Notes: generated by a model not told the origin, from the letters alone. Counted from the first letter of the stretch, positions 45,708-55,984 are shown. The stretch is 64,000 bases of DNA from Rhizobiaceae bacterium (GCA_023953905.1 JAMLJA010000003.1:186001-250000); one strand, 5' to 3'. Numbers and translations are program-made.

Positions 45708-46961
45708 TCAGTGCGCGACCGCCGCCGCCGCCGCCTCGTCGATCAGCCGGCCCGTGCGGAAGCGCTCCAGGTTGAAAGGTGCGTTGATGGGATGGGGCTC
45801 GTCACGGGCAATGGTGTGGGCGAAGACGTTGCCCGATCCAGGGGTTGCCTTGAAGCCGCCGGTTCCCCATCCGCAATTCACATAGAGCCCGGCAACAGGG
45901 GTTTTCGCCAGGATCGGGGATCGATCGGGCGTCACGTCGACGATGCCGCCCCAAGATCGCAGCATTTTCATGCGGGTGAATATGGGGAACATCTCGCAGA
46001 TTGCGTCGAGCGTATGATTGATGATGTGGAGGCCACCCGTCTGCGAATAGGAAACATATTGATCGGTGCCCGCGCCAATCACCAGTTCGCCTTTGTCGGA
46101 CTGGGAAATATAGGCGTGCACTGTGTTGGACATCACCACGCACGGGAACACCGGTTTTACAGGCTCCGACACCAGCGCCTGCAGCGGATAGGATTCCAGC
46201 GGCATCCGCACATCTGCCATCTGCATGATGACCGAGCTGTGTCCGGCTGCGACCACCCCAACCTTGCCCGCACCGATGAACCCCCTGGTCGTATCGACCC
46301 CGGTCACCTTTCCGTCGGGAGCGCGGCGAATACCGGTCACTTCGCAGTTCTGGATGATGTGAACGCCGCGCGCGCTTGCGGCGCGGGCATAACCCCAGGC
46401 GACCGCGTCGTGTCGCGCGGTGCCGCCGCGACGCTGGAGCGCTGCGCCAACGACCGGATAGCGCGCGCTCTGAGAAATGTTGAGCGGCGGACAGAACTCC
46501 TTGGCCTGCTCGGGCGTGAGCCATTCATTGTCCACACCGTTGAGACGGTTGGCGTGAATGTGCCGCTTCAGGACCTGGGTATCATGAACATTGTGGGCCA
46601 GCATCATCACGCCGCGCGCCGAATACATCACGTTGTAGTTGAGGTCCTGGCTCAGTCCCTCCCAGAGCTTCAACGCGTGATCGTAGATGCCTGCCGATTC
46701 GTCATAGAGATAGTTGGAGCGAATGATCGTGGTGTTGCGCCCGGTATTGCCGCCGCCTAGCCAACCTTTCTCCAGAACCGCCACATTGGTGATGCCATGT
46801 TCCTTGGCAAGATAGTAGGCGGTCGCCAGCCCGTGTCCGCCCGCACCGACGATGACAACGTCATAGGCTGGTTTCGGCTCAGGCGACGTCCATTGCTCGG
46901 GCCACCCCTTGTGGCCCCGCATGGCCTCGCGGGCAATTGCAAATACCGAGTATTTCCGCAT
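45708..46961 (-). CDS. soxB: Sarcosine oxidase beta subunit
   Basis: Flavoprotein subunit of 417 residues that dehydrogenates sarcosine. The FAD-binding motif is [20 protein letters not shown] (residues 34-53). H184 in [17 protein letters not shown] corresponds to the His that carries covalent FMN in known enzymes. [20 protein letters not shown] and [16 protein letters not shown] complete the substrate and flavin sites. AGGCGG precedes the ATG at 46961. First gene of soxBDAG; GACCATGGTC, a 10-bp palindrome at 47012-47021, lies 50 nt upstream and may be an operator. Confidence 0.96.
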   Translation of the reverse strand: MRKYSVFAIAREAMRGHKGWPEQWTSPEPKPAYDVVIVGAGGHGLATAYYLAKEHGITNVAVLEKGWLGGGNTGRNTTIIRSNYLYDESAGIYDHALKLWEGLSQDLNYNVMYSARGVMMLAHNVHDTQVLKRHIHANRLNGVDNEWLTPEQAKEFCPPLNISQSARYPVVGAALQRRGGTARHDAVAWGYARAASARGVHIIQNCEVTGIRRAPDGKVTGVDTTRGFIGAGKVGVVAAGHSSVIMQMADVRMPLESYPLQALVSEPVKPVFPCVVMSNTVHAYISQSDKGELVIGAGTDQYVSYSQTGGLHIINHTLDAICEMFPIFTRMKMLRSWGGIVDVTPDRSPILAKTPVAGLYVNCGWGTGGFKATPGSGNVFAHTIARDEPHPINAPFNLERFRTGRLIDEAAAAAVAH

Positions 46962-47125
46962 CCGCCTGGGTGCCTCATGCTAGATCGGCCGTCGCCGCGC
47001 CGCAGCGACCTGACCATGGTCTATCACTAGCCAAACGCGCTTGTCACCCTTGCGCTGAATGCGACGGGGGATGGCGATTTACGACTGTTCCGATCCATCT
47101 CCGGTTCCCCGGCGACCGGGCAGCT

Positions 47126-48403
47126 TCATTTCAGGGAGCCGAACTTGCGTCCGGCGTCGATCGCCAGACCAAGCCCGACACTGCCGAAGACATCGCCCTT
47201 CACAAGGCTCGCATGAGGAAAGCGACGTGTGATCGCATCGCGCACCGCCGGGATCCCCGTTGAACCGCACGTCAGAAACAGGGTGTCGATATCGCTGGCT
47301 GCAAGACCCGCGTCGCGCAATGTGCGCTCGACAGTTGTGTCGACACGTTCCACCGCCGACCCAATCGCAGCGTCCAGCAGCTCCGGCGTAATTGTCACCT
47401 TTACAGCATGGTCTGAAACGCCGAGATCAACGGCACTGTCGTGCCCGTCGGCAAGCTCGATCTTGGCGGCTTCCACGCGCCCGGCAAGTGAATGACCCTG
47501 CCGCTGCTCGACGATCTCTATCATCCGGTCCATCAGTTCGGGCTGCGCCGCATCGTATCGGATCTGGCGCAAATCGATCATCGTCTTGGATGTGTAGAGC
47601 GAGTTGATGCGCTGCCACGTAGCGAGATCGAAGAAATAGGAGACCGGGAGGTTGCGCTTGCGATCCTTCGTCTGAGTCAGATAGCCGAGTTCGGGCATGA
47701 CGCGGGCCATGCTGAGCAGTCGGTCGAAATCGGTGCCGCCGACATGGACACCCGTATTGGCCAGAATATCCTTCCGTCGATCCGACCTCTGCCTTGCTTC
47801 CGGCGACACGCGAACGATGGAGAAGTCCGAGGTACCGCCGCCGATATCGGCGATCAGGGCCACTTGCTCACGCTCGACCGTCTGCTCATAATCCATCGCC
47901 GCGGCGATCGGTTCGAGCTGGAACTCGACATGGCGAAAGCCTTGCTTGCGGGCCGCCTTTTCCAGTTCGTTCTGCGCTGCCATGTCGGCCGTCTCGTCCT
48001 CGTCGACGAAATGCACCGGGCGACCCAGAACCACATGACTGACGTCTTGCTCCACCGCCCTGTCGAGACTGGATTTCAGCCGTCCGATCACAAGGCCTAT
48101 GATGTCCAGAAACGCCATGGACTGCGCTTTGATGCGCGTCTTTTCATGGACGAGTGACGTTCCCAGGACGCTTTTGAGCGCGCGCATGAGGCGTCCTTCC
48201 GAATTCAGCGTGTAGTCTTCGATGGCGCGCCGTCCGAAATAGGTGTGACCATCCTCGAAGTTGAAGAAAATCGCGCTTGGGATCGTCAGATGCTCTCCCT
48301 CGACCGGAACGAGACGCGGCATACCTTCTTTGATGATTCCCACGGTCGAATTCGACGTGCCGAAATCGATACCGCCAAAGGCAGGTTGCATGATGGTGTC
48401 CAT
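47126..48403 (-). CDS. Hsp70-family protein, YegD-like
   Basis: Actin-fold ATPase of 425 residues without a full substrate-binding domain. GIDFGTSNSTVGII (phosphate 1), LEPIAAAMDYEQTV, ALIADIGGGTSDFSIVRV (phosphate 2) and FLTCGSTGIPAVRDAI (adenosine) are seen. This matches the YegD branch of Hsp70-like proteins, of unknown function. Start uncertain: ATGs at 48403 and 48391 both precede the ATPase motif; the frame to 48643 has no support. Divergent from a HerA-like ATPase gene. Confidence 0.9.
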   Translation of the reverse strand: MDTIMQPAFGGIDFGTSNSTVGIIKEGMPRLVPVEGEHLTIPSAIFFNFEDGHTYFGRRAIEDYTLNSEGRLMRALKSVLGTSLVHEKTRIKAQSMAFLDIIGLVIGRLKSSLDRAVEQDVSHVVLGRPVHFVDEDETADMAAQNELEKAARKQGFRHVEFQLEPIAAAMDYEQTVEREQVALIADIGGGTSDFSIVRVSPEARQRSDRRKDILANTGVHVGGTDFDRLLSMARVMPELGYLTQTKDRKRNLPVSYFFDLATWQRINSLYTSKTMIDLRQIRYDAAQPELMDRMIEIVEQRQGHSLAGRVEAAKIELADGHDSAVDLGVSDHAVKVTITPELLDAAIGSAVERVDTTVERTLRDAGLAASDIDTLFLTCGSTGIPAVRDAITRRFPHASLVKGDVFGSVGLGLAIDAGRKFGSLK

Positions 48404-48692
48404 TGTCGAGGGAACTAAGGGGGATGCGCCGTTTAGGAAAAACGCCTGCGCATGTCGACCCGCAATCATCATCTCGGTCAGATGAGCCCCACCGAAATGC
48501 CACCTGCGAGTTGCGAATGCCGTTTCTGGAACTTTATGGGCTATAGAGCGCCTGCCTTGATGCCAACGCAACAAGCGAACGCACGGTTCTGCCAGCAAAT
48601 CGGGCAGGATCTGTGGGAATCGATGCACTGAGCCTTCGCCCATCCATTCCTATGATGCTACAACCGCGCCAACCCACAGCTTGAAGCATGAC

Positions 48693-50201
48693 ATGAGAGT
48701 AGATGTGAATATGGGTGCCGCTGGCAACAAGCCGGCTGCGCTCGATCTCGAAGAATTGCTGGCGACGCGCCTTCTTGTTCAGGGCAATTCCGGGTCCGGC
48801 AAGTCGCATCTGCTGCGGCGTCTGCTTGAGCAGAGCGCGCCATGGGTGCAGCAATGCGTCATCGATCCTGAAGGCGATTTCGTCACGCTGGCCGACAAGT
48901 TCGGCCATCAGGTCGTCGATGCCGCACGCACCGAATCGGAGCTCACACGTATTGCCGGCCGCGTGCGCCAGCATCGGGTTTCGGTCGTCTTGAACCTTGA
49001 AGGTCTCGATGTTGAGCAGCAGATGCGCGCAGCAGCTGCCTTTCTTGGCGGCATGTTCGATGCTGAGCGCGACTATTGGTATCCTGTGCTCGTGGTCGTG
49101 GACGAGGCGCAACTCTTTGCACCAGCCGCCGCGGGTGAGGTTTCCGACGAGGCGCGAAAGCTTTCCCTCGGTGCCATGACGAATCTCATGTGTCGCGGGC
49201 GCAAGCGCGGACTGGCCGGCGTCATTGCCACTCAACGTCTTGCCAAGCTGGCCAAGAACGTCGCCGCGGAAGCATCCAACTTCCTGATGGGTCGCACATT
49301 CCTGGATATCGACATGGCCCGTGCAGCCGACCTGCTCGGTATGGACCGGCGCCAGGCGGAGATGTTTCGCGACCTGGCCCGCGGACATTTCGTGGCCTTG
49401 GGCCCCGCATTGTCCAGACGTCCGCTTCCGCTGGTCATCGGGGCCGTGGAGACGGCTGCCCGCTCGACCAGCCCTAAGCTGACACCGCTGCCGGAAGCGT
49501 CGGCAGATTCCCGCGATCTCATCTTCACGCCGGGACCCGACGAGGCCCTGCCTGTCGCGCGCCGCACGGCCGCCCCGCCACCTCCCGCACCGATTGCCGA
49601 TATTCTCGAACAATTGACGCGTGCCAGGCCGGTCGCTGAAAAACCCGAGCAGCCGAGTTTCGCTGTCATCGACGAGGCCGAACGGGCAGCAGGCGTGGCA
49701 ATGGTCCTGCGCGAGATTCTTGAGGATCCCGACGCAGGATTCCGCCCCGATGCGGTGCTTTATCAGGACTTCCTTGTGCGATGCCGCATACGGCGTGTTC
49801 CCGGCGAGCCGCTCGATCTTTCCGCATTCCGCCGGGAACTGGCCGTTGCACGGGCCGGCGTGGACGCGGCGACAGCCGAAGGCGAATCGTGGTCGAAGGC
49901 TCTGACGCTGTCTTCCGGCATACCTGACGACCTCCAGGGCGTGTTCCTGATGGTCGCGCGTGCAGCAATTGCCGGTGAAGCCTGCCCATCCGACGCGGCT
50001 CTGGCGCGCGCCTATGGCAGCCATTCGCCACGTCGCGCCCGGCGCCTGCTCGCCTATTTCGAAGAGCGGGGAATATTGGTGGTCCGCACAGATTTTCACA
50101 ATCGCCGCGTTCTGGCCTTTCCCGATCTGGGATGCGAAACCGCACCGGGTGATCCGGACGCGCCCGACGACTATTCTGCAACACCTCACGCGGCAGAGTG
50201 A
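48693..50201 (+). CDS. HerA-like (DUF87) ATPase
   Basis: FtsK/HerA-superfamily ATPase of 502 residues. Walker A GNSGSGKSHLLRRLLEQ (about residues 31-47), DPEGDFVTLADKFG, Walker B VLVVVDEAQLF, and the Arg-rich RGRKRGLAGVIATQRLAKL typical of HerA-type enzymes. The second half (about residues 280-500) is low in recognisable features apart from a Pro/Ala-rich linker and a winged-helix-like C-terminus. No NurA nuclease is adjacent. Starts at ATG 48693; TTG 48681 and ATG 48711 are alternatives. Role unknown; DNA handling is plausible. Confidence 0.86.
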   Translation: MRVDVNMGAAGNKPAALDLEELLATRLLVQGNSGSGKSHLLRRLLEQSAPWVQQCVIDPEGDFVTLADKFGHQVVDAARTESELTRIAGRVRQHRVSVVLNLEGLDVEQQMRAAAAFLGGMFDAERDYWYPVLVVVDEAQLFAPAAAGEVSDEARKLSLGAMTNLMCRGRKRGLAGVIATQRLAKLAKNVAAEASNFLMGRTFLDIDMARAADLLGMDRRQAEMFRDLARGHFVALGPALSRRPLPLVIGAVETAARSTSPKLTPLPEASADSRDLIFTPGPDEALPVARRTAAPPPPAPIADILEQLTRARPVAEKPEQPSFAVIDEAERAAGVAMVLREILEDPDAGFRPDAVLYQDFLVRCRIRRVPGEPLDLSAFRRELAVARAGVDAATAEGESWSKALTLSSGIPDDLQGVFLMVARAAIAGEACPSDAALARAYGSHSPRRARRLLAYFEERGILVVRTDFHNRRVLAFPDLGCETAPGDPDAPDDYSATPHAAE

Positions 50202-50378
50202 TGGCGTCATTCAGGCAGCCACAGGTTTTGTCCTTCGGGCCTCGACAGCCACTCGTGATTCTGCTATGAGCCGCCCCAATTCGCGATGGAGCCCGTCGCG
50301 GAGGCGGTGTGTATATGTTGCCCCGCCCGCTTGATCATAAGGCTAGATCGCTCGAACCGGTTTTAGACAGGAGCATAC

Positions 50379-50630
50379 GTGCAGGTACTCGTCCGCGACA
50401 ATAATGTCGATCAGGCGCTTCGCGCCCTTAAGAAGAAGATGCAGCGCGAAGGTATCTTCCGGGAAATGAAGATGCGCGGCCACTACGAGAAGCCGTCTGA
50501 AAAGCGTGCGCGTGAAAAGGCTGAAGCCGTGCGTCGTGCGCGCAAGCTGGCACGCAAGCGGGCTCAGCGCGAAGGCCTGCTTCCGGGCGCTCCTCGTCCT
50601 GCTGTCGTGCAGGCACGCGCTCCGCGCTGA
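50379..50630 (+). CDS. rpsU: 30S ribosomal protein S21
   Basis: Ribosomal protein of 83 residues, beginning with a GTG codon at 50379 preceded by [45 protein letters not shown] and the Arg/Lys-rich helix are the S21 family. The Ala/Pro tail ([17 protein letters not shown]) is common in alphaproteobacteria. A strong terminator follows at 50670, so it is probably a single-gene transcript. Confidence 0.97.
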   Translation: MQVLVRDNNVDQALRALKKKMQREGIFREMKMRGHYEKPSEKRAREKAEAVRRARKLARKRAQREGLLPGAPRPAVVQARAPR

Positions 50631-50669
50631 CCCACGCCAAGTTTTCGTCCCTTTCGGGAATTATGCGCT

Positions 50670-50705
50670 AAGGTGGGGCGATTGCGAAATCGCCGCCACC
50701 TTTTT
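50670..50705 (+). terminator. Rho-independent terminator of rpsU
   Basis: AAGGTGGGGCGAT (50670-50682) pairs with ATCGCC-G-CCACCTT (50689-50702) around a TGCGAA loop with one bulged G, giving 13 bp, followed directly by more T residues (five T at 50701-50705). Confidence 0.88.
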
Positions 50706-50772
50706 GCGTTGAGTGGCTCAGCTCAGTTCTGACGAAGCGCGGAATAATCGCGCAGCATTGGGAAAGTCGGAT

Positions 50773-51618
50773 ATGAAATCTATCGGAACTGTGGACAAGG
50801 CGTCGTGGCGCCCTCCCGCATTTGCGGCGATGATGCTGACCGCTGCGCTTCTGGCAGGCTGCCAGTCGACGCCGGTCAGCAATTTGGCGACGATAGATCG
50901 TGCGCAATCCTCCGATGAAAACATTTCGTCGCTGACCGCGGTCATCAACCGAAACCCCAGCGATCCCGAAGCATACAATGTGCGCGGGTCCGCCTATGGC
51001 CGGGGCGGTAAGTATCGCGAAGCGCTGCGCGACTTCGACAAGTCGATACAGCTCAATCCACGGTTCTATCAGGCCTACGCCAACCGGGCACTGATCCATC
51101 GCTATCTCGGCGACGACAAGAGCGCACTGTCCGACTACAACCGCGCACTGCAGATCAATCCAAGCTACGATACCGCATATATCGGGCGCGGCGACCTCTA
51201 CCGGAAAGCCGGCCAGACACAGAACGCATTCAATGATTTCCAGCGCGCTATCCAGCTCGATACGACGGACGGACGCGCCTATCATCGCCGTGGATTGATC
51301 TATCAGAGCAAGGGACAACATAGCTTCGCGATTGAGGATTTCTCGACTGCGATCTCGCTGTCTCCTGATTCGCCAGAGCCATATAACGGACGCGGCGTTT
51401 CCTATCTCGCCCTGAACGACGATGAGAATGCGTTTGCCGACTTCAACATGGCGATCAAGCTGAACGGTAGCGTGGCCGAGAGCTGGGCAAATCAGGCCCT
51501 GGTCTACGAAAAGCGCGGAGACAAGGCGCGTGCCGCCAAATCCTTCGCGCGCGCCACACAGCTGGATCCCAACTATCGGCCCGCGACCGACGGACTCGCC
51601 CGCACGCGCGGCGGCTGA
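50773..51618 (+). CDS. TPR-repeat lipoprotein, NlpI-like
   Basis: Predicted outer-membrane lipoprotein of 281 residues. A signal peptide ends in the lipobox LLAGC (Cys about residue 30, start at ATG 50773). The mature part is six or so tetratricopeptide repeats, e.g. EAYNVRGSAYGRGGKYREAL, FYQAYANRALIHRYLGDDKS, DTAYIGRGDLYRKAGQTQNA. Family members act as scaffolds for cell-wall or trafficking complexes. The frame is open from a GTG at 50713, which I reject because the lipobox spacing fits 50773. Confidence 0.88.
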   Translation: MKSIGTVDKASWRPPAFAAMMLTAALLAGCQSTPVSNLATIDRAQSSDENISSLTAVINRNPSDPEAYNVRGSAYGRGGKYREALRDFDKSIQLNPRFYQAYANRALIHRYLGDDKSALSDYNRALQINPSYDTAYIGRGDLYRKAGQTQNAFNDFQRAIQLDTTDGRAYHRRGLIYQSKGQHSFAIEDFSTAISLSPDSPEPYNGRGVSYLALNDDENAFADFNMAIKLNGSVAESWANQALVYEKRGDKARAAKSFARATQLDPNYRPATDGLARTRGG

Positions 51619-51730
51619 GCAGGTCACCAACAGCCCACCGTGGTTGCCACTTGTCGCGGCAACCCTTTTCGAGCTGCGGGGTTAGTGTAAAGCGAACGCC
51701 GCTTTCACCCGCGGCAGAAAAAGGTTTGTC

Positions 51731-52210
51731 ATGCGGAAATATCTTGTTGGTCTCGCCCTGCTCACAGCGTCCACTTTGCCGACGCAAGCACAGCAATCCG
51801 GCGTCGAGCTTGGTATGCTCGATTGCGTGATCGACGGCGGTACCGGCTTCATCTTCGGATCGACGAAGGATGTTCGCTGCACTTTCGAACCGGCGGACAA
51901 GGAATGGGCGCCCGAGAGCTATTTTGGCGTCATCAACAAGTTCGGGCTCGATATCGGCTATACTGATGCGACCATCATGCGTTGGGCCGTGCTGGCGCCC
52001 ATAGCAAACGTCTATGCCCCGGGCGCGCTGTCTGGGGACTATGTGGGGGCCAGTGCCGAAGTGACCGCAGCAATCGGCGCAGGCGCCAATCTTCTGGTCG
52101 GAGGATCGGACCGGTCATTCACCCTGCAGCCGTTGAGTGTGCAGACCCAGACTGGTCTGAACTTCGCCGTTGGCGTGAGCCAGTTCCAGCTGCGAAGCGT
52201 GAACAACTAA
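51731..52210 (+). CDS. DUF992 exported protein
   Basis: Protein of 159 residues with signal peptide MRKYLVGLALLTASTLPTQA. The mature part (ELGMLDCVIDGGTGFIFGST, VRCTFEP, YFGVINKFGLDIGYTDATIM, ADVTAAIGAGANLLVGGS-like) matches DUF992, a family of periplasmic proteins of unknown function typical of rhizobia. Two Cys may form a disulfide. Convergent with pntB; a bidirectional terminator lies between them. Confidence 0.9.
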   Translation: MRKYLVGLALLTASTLPTQAQQSGVELGMLDCVIDGGTGFIFGSTKDVRCTFEPADKEWAPESYFGVINKFGLDIGYTDATIMRWAVLAPIANVYAPGALSGDYVGASAEVTAAIGAGANLLVGGSDRSFTLQPLSVQTQTGLNFAVGVSQFQLRSVNN

Positions 52211-52245
52211 CGAAACCATCTTCAAGGGCGCATCGACTGCGTCTG

Positions 52246-52278
52246 CAAAAAAAGAGCCCGGCTCAGCGCCGGGCTCTT
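52246..52278 (-). terminator. Rho-independent terminator of the pnt operon
   Basis: AAGAGCCCGGC (52252-52262) and GCCGGGCTCTT (52268-52278) form an 11-bp stem with loop TCAGC. On the minus strand it is followed by a run of T residues (A-run 52246-52253 on the plus strand), so it terminates pntB transcripts; it may also stop readthrough from the DUF992 gene. Confidence 0.92.
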
Positions 52279-52305
52279 GTCATTCAGACCTGTGCAGGCT
52301 CGCGA

Positions 52306-53703
52306 TCAGTGATCCATAGCCTTGACGATTTCCTCGGTCATCTTCTTGGCATCGCCCAACAGCATCATGGTGCCGTCCTTGTAGAACAGCGTGTTGTCGA
52401 TGCCGGCATAGCCGGAGCCGAGCGAGCGCTTGACGAACAGGCAGGTTCTCGCCTTGTCGACATCGAGGATCGGCATGCCATAGATCGGCGAACTCTTGTC
52501 GTCGCGGGCTGACGGATTGGTGACGTCATTTGCGCCGATGACATAGGCCACGTCCGCCTGGGCGAACTCGGAGTTGATATCCTCCAACTCGAAGACCTCG
52601 TCATAGGGCACGTTGGCTTCCGCGAGCAGCACGTTCATGTGGCCGGGCATACGACCCGCGACCGGATGAATGGCATACTTCACTTCGACACCGTTCGCCT
52701 TCAGCTTGTCAGCCATCTCCCGGACGGCATGCTGCGCCTGCGCAACCGCCATGCCGTAGCCTGGCACGATGATCACCTTCTGCGCATTCATCATCAGATA
52801 GGCGGCATCGTCTGCCGAACCCTGCTTGACCGTGCGTTCGATCCCGTCATCAGCAGCGACCGCGGTTTCGCCGCCGAAGCCGCCCAGGATGACCGAGATG
52901 AAGGAGCGGTTCATGCCCTTGCACATGATGTAGCTGAGGATCGCGCCCGACGACCCGACCAGAGCGCCGGTGATGATCAGGGCGAGATTGCCGAGCGTAA
53001 AGCCAAGTGCAGCGGCAGCCCAGCCCGAATACGAGTTGAGCATCGAGACCACGACCGGCATGTCGGCGCCGCCGATCGGAACGATCAGCAGAACGCCGAG
53101 GGCCAGCGAGACGAGTACGATCAGCCAGAAGATACTGGTGCTCTGCGTGGTCACGAGAAGCACGATCAGAACAACAAGCGCTGCGGCAAGCACGATATTG
53201 ATGAGGTGGCGCGCCGGCAGCAGGATTGGCTTGCCTGACATGCGGCCATCAAGCTTGAGGAAGGCGATGACCGAGCCTGTGAAGGTAATTGCACCAATGG
53301 CCACGCCAAGGCTCATTTCGACCAGAGCCTGGCCATGAATGTCTCCGACCATTCCGATTCCGAAACTGGCCGGTGCATACATCGCAGCCGCGGCAACCAT
53401 GACCGCAGCAAGGCCGACGAGACTGTGAAACGCCGCGACGAGCTGCGGCATCGACGTCATGGCGATGCGACGCGCAACGACTGCGCCGATGCCGCCACCG
53501 ATGGCGAGGCCGACAACGATGAGGATGAATTTGCCGCCTGTTGGAACTGCAAGGGCCAGCGTCGTGGCGATAGCGATGGCCATACCGACCATGCCGTAGA
53601 GATTTCCCTGACGGCTGGTGGTGGGATGCGAAAGACCCCGCAGCGCCATGATGAACAGGACGCCGGAAACGAGATAGAGGAAGGAAGCGAGGTTGGCGTT
53701 CAT
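52306..53703 (-). CDS. pntB: NAD(P) transhydrogenase subunit beta
   Basis: Membrane and NADP(H)-binding subunit (465 residues) of the proton-translocating transhydrogenase. About nine helices are followed by the NADP domain with VIIVPGYGMAVAQAQHAVRE, AIHPVAGRMPGHMNVLLAEA, YVIGANDVTNPSARDDKSSP and FVKRSLGSGYAGIDNTLFYK. ATG at 53703 chosen with GAGGG upstream; the open frame beyond overlaps pntAB. It makes NADPH at the expense of NADH and the proton gradient. Confidence 0.97.
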   Translation of the reverse strand: MNANLASFLYLVSGVLFIMALRGLSHPTTSRQGNLYGMVGMAIAIATTLALAVPTGGKFILIVVGLAIGGGIGAVVARRIAMTSMPQLVAAFHSLVGLAAVMVAAAAMYAPASFGIGMVGDIHGQALVEMSLGVAIGAITFTGSVIAFLKLDGRMSGKPILLPARHLINIVLAAALVVLIVLLVTTQSTSIFWLIVLVSLALGVLLIVPIGGADMPVVVSMLNSYSGWAAAALGFTLGNLALIITGALVGSSGAILSYIMCKGMNRSFISVILGGFGGETAVAADDGIERTVKQGSADDAAYLMMNAQKVIIVPGYGMAVAQAQHAVREMADKLKANGVEVKYAIHPVAGRMPGHMNVLLAEANVPYDEVFELEDINSEFAQADVAYVIGANDVTNPSARDDKSSPIYGMPILDVDKARTCLFVKRSLGSGYAGIDNTLFYKDGTMMLLGDAKKMTEEIVKAMDH

Positions 53704-53713
53704 AGGCTGGCCC

Positions 53714-54133
53714 TCACTTTTCTTTTTTCTTGTACATGGCGAGCATGCGCTGGGTGACCAGGAAGCCACCAAAGATGTTGACCGCGGCAAGCATGAGCGC
53801 GACGAAGCCGAAACCGGTTGCAGCTCCCGACACGGAGATCCCGACCGCAAGCAGCGCACCGACCACGATTACGGAAGAAATGGCATTGGTCACGGCCATG
53901 AGCGGCGTGTGCAGCGCGGGCGTTACCGACCACACGACATAATAGCCGACGAAAATTGCCAGTATGAAGATCGCGAAGCGGAAGACGAACGGGTCGATCG
54001 CCCCGCCCGACAATGCATGGGCCGTCCCGCCCGCAGCATCTGCCACTGCAGGAACATGTTCCACGGCGTTGCGCACTGCAGCCGCAGCCTGATCCAGTTG
54101 CTCGAGCGCCTTGTCCAGCGTGCTCGGTTCCAT
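53714..54133 (-). CDS. pntAB: NAD(P) transhydrogenase subunit alpha part 2
   Basis: Membrane part of the split alpha subunit, 139 residues: an Ala/Asp-rich N-terminus of about 45 residues, then three or four helices ([55 protein letters not shown]). The split alpha subunit is normal in alphaproteobacteria. The ATG at 54133 overlaps the pntAA stop (TGATG). Ends 10 nt before pntB. Confidence 0.95.
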   Translation of the reverse strand: MEPSTLDKALEQLDQAAAAVRNAVEHVPAVADAAGGTAHALSGGAIDPFVFRFAIFILAIFVGYYVVWSVTPALHTPLMAVTNAISSVIVVGALLAVGISVSGAATGFGFVALMLAAVNIFGGFLVTQRMLAMYKKKEK

Positions 54134-55452
54134 CACGCATCCCCCTTCTTGGCAGCCGGCTTGCGCGCAGCACTCTTTTTAGGCGCTGGTTTGGGTGTTT
54201 CTGCGTCCGGTTTCGCACCACTGGCTGTCGCCGAACCCGCACCGCTCTTCTTGACGCCCTTCTCAGCTTGGGTAGCGCTCGCCACCGAAGACTTGGCAGG
54301 CGCGTCGACAAGAGCCTGCGCAGCCGCGAAGTTCGGATGGACCACCTTGCCGCCATCGGTCAGCATGGTTGCCTTGACGAGTTCATCTTCGCGATTGACA
54401 GCAAGAGCCTTGGTTTCTTTGTCGACCATGGTTTCAAGGAAAGCATAGAGGTTTCTCGCATAAAGCAGCGAGGCCGAAGCGGCGATGCGCCCGGCGACAT
54501 TGAGATGGCCGACGATCTTCACGTCGTTCGCCGTGGTAACCACCTCGCCTGCCTTCGCGCCCTCGACATTGCCGCCACGTTCAACGGCCAAATCGATCAG
54601 CACCGATCCCGGCTTCATCGACGCGACCATTGCCGCCGACACGAGCTTCGGCGCCGGCCGTCCTGGAATGAGCGCCGTCGTGATGACAATATCCTGCTTG
54701 GCGATATGCTCTGCGGTAAGCGCAGCCTGCTTGGCCTGGTATTCCTTGGACATTTCCTTGGCGTAACCGCCAGCCGTCTCGGCCTGCTTGAACTCATCGT
54801 CCTCGACGGCAATGAACTTCGCACCGAGCGAGGCGACCTGCTCCTTTGCGGCAGGGCGAACGTCGGTGGCCGTGACGACCGCGCCAAGGCGACGGGCCGT
54901 CGCGATCGCCTGCAGGCCGGCAACGCCAACGCCCATCACAAACACCTTGGCAGCAGGCACCGTGCCGGCCGCCGTCATCATCATGGGCAGCGCGCGATCA
55001 TATTCCGCCGCGCCGTCGATCACGGCCTGGTAGCCGGCAAGGTTGGCCTGCGAGGACAACACGTCCATGACCTGCGCACGCGTGATGCGCGGCATGAATT
55101 CCATCGCAAATGCCGTAACTCCCGCCTTCGCCATCGCCGCCACGGAAGCGTCGTTCCCGTAAGGATCCATGGTCGCAATCACCAGAGCGCCGGGCTTGTA
55201 GCCCTTGACCTCGACGTCGGTCGGGCGCCTCACCTTGAGGACAACGTCGGCACTTGCCGCGCTCGACGCCTTGCCGATCGTCGCGCCATTGGCGGCGTAG
55301 TCGGCGTCAAGGATTCGGGAGGCCTGCCCGGCGCCGGCCTCGACAACAACGTCAAAACCCAGCGCCTTGAGCCGCTTGACGGTGTCAGGCGAGGCCGCGA
55401 CCCGCGTCTCCTCGCCGGAAATCTCTTTGGGAATGAAAACCGATGATGCCAA
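54133..55452 (-). CDS. pntAA: NAD(P) transhydrogenase subunit alpha part 1, with basic tail
   Basis: NAD(H)-binding, alanine-dehydrogenase-like domain, 439 residues. [20 protein letters not shown] opens the domain and the NAD motif is [24 protein letters not shown] start at 55452 fits best: GAGAGGAGAGGG lies just upstream and homology begins five codons later; a GTG at 55497 is the only longer option. The last 60 residues or so are Lys/Ala/Pro/Ser-rich, ending [16 protein letters not shown], a histone-H1-like extension absent from short PntA proteins. Confidence 0.94.
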   Translation of the reverse strand: MASSVFIPKEISGEETRVAASPDTVKRLKALGFDVVVEAGAGQASRILDADYAANGATIGKASSAASADVVLKVRRPTDVEVKGYKPGALVIATMDPYGNDASVAAMAKAGVTAFAMEFMPRITRAQVMDVLSSQANLAGYQAVIDGAAEYDRALPMMMTAAGTVPAAKVFVMGVGVAGLQAIATARRLGAVVTATDVRPAAKEQVASLGAKFIAVEDDEFKQAETAGGYAKEMSKEYQAKQAALTAEHIAKQDIVITTALIPGRPAPKLVSAAMVASMKPGSVLIDLAVERGGNVEGAKAGEVVTTANDVKIVGHLNVAGRIAASASLLYARNLYAFLETMVDKETKALAVNREDELVKATMLTDGGKVVHPNFAAAQALVDAPAKSSVASATQAEKGVKKSGAGSATASGAKPDAETPKPAPKKSAARKPAAKKGDA

Positions 55453-55537
55453 CGCCCTCTCCTCTCCAGGTCGAGCTCGCACGAAATTGGGCCGCACGCT
55501 TTCGCGCGACAGACCTCCCCCCGGCGAAGGAATTCAG

Positions 55538-55765
55538 TTAGCGCAGCAGATAGCCACCGACGGCGCAGACCAACACGAAAAGGATCAGTGAAGCAATAAA
55601 CCCACCACCGCCGAAAAAGCCGAAGGTCATCGCGATCAGGATGGCGGCACAGACCAGCGAGCCATACTTGGCCAGCGCCAGAAACCCGTTATAGGTCTTC
55701 TCGTGCTCCGCGTAGTCCATATCGGCGCCCAGTTCCACCGGCCCGGTAGGCGCATGATCCGCCAT
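55538..55765 (-). CDS. aa3-type cytochrome c oxidase subunit IV
   Basis: Single-helix protein of 75 residues: MADHAPTGPVELGADMDYAE, then YNGFLALAKYGSLVCAAIL and a second hydrophobic stretch (ASLILFVLVCAVGGYLL). This is the bacterial COX4_pro_2 family, often encoded next to pnt in alphaproteobacteria. ATG at 55765 preceded by AAAGGG. Role in the oxidase is structural and minor. Confidence 0.9.
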   Translation of the reverse strand: MADHAPTGPVELGADMDYAEHEKTYNGFLALAKYGSLVCAAILIAMTFGFFGGGGFIASLILFVLVCAVGGYLLR

Positions 55766-55984
55766 TGCAAAACCCTTTCTGTGACTGTTACCCGGCTGGA
55801 TAGCGAAAACACCCTGTAAGGGCAATGGGACGATTGCCGCAGCGGCATCGAAATCCGCGCCAAATTCACGATTTTCGAGCGCATAGAAGACCAAATCGAA
55901 ATCAAATCGATTTGCATTCAATGCCGATAGAGCCGCGTCTGGCTCACCAACCGATCACCACGATTGCTTGGTGCGGCAACGTTG

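Noticed and set aside
47126..50201. Hsp70-HerA pair as an anti-phage defence system
   Set aside because: No nuclease, Sir2 or other known effector lies beside them, base composition equals the surroundings and no mobile-element genes are present, so defence is not supported.
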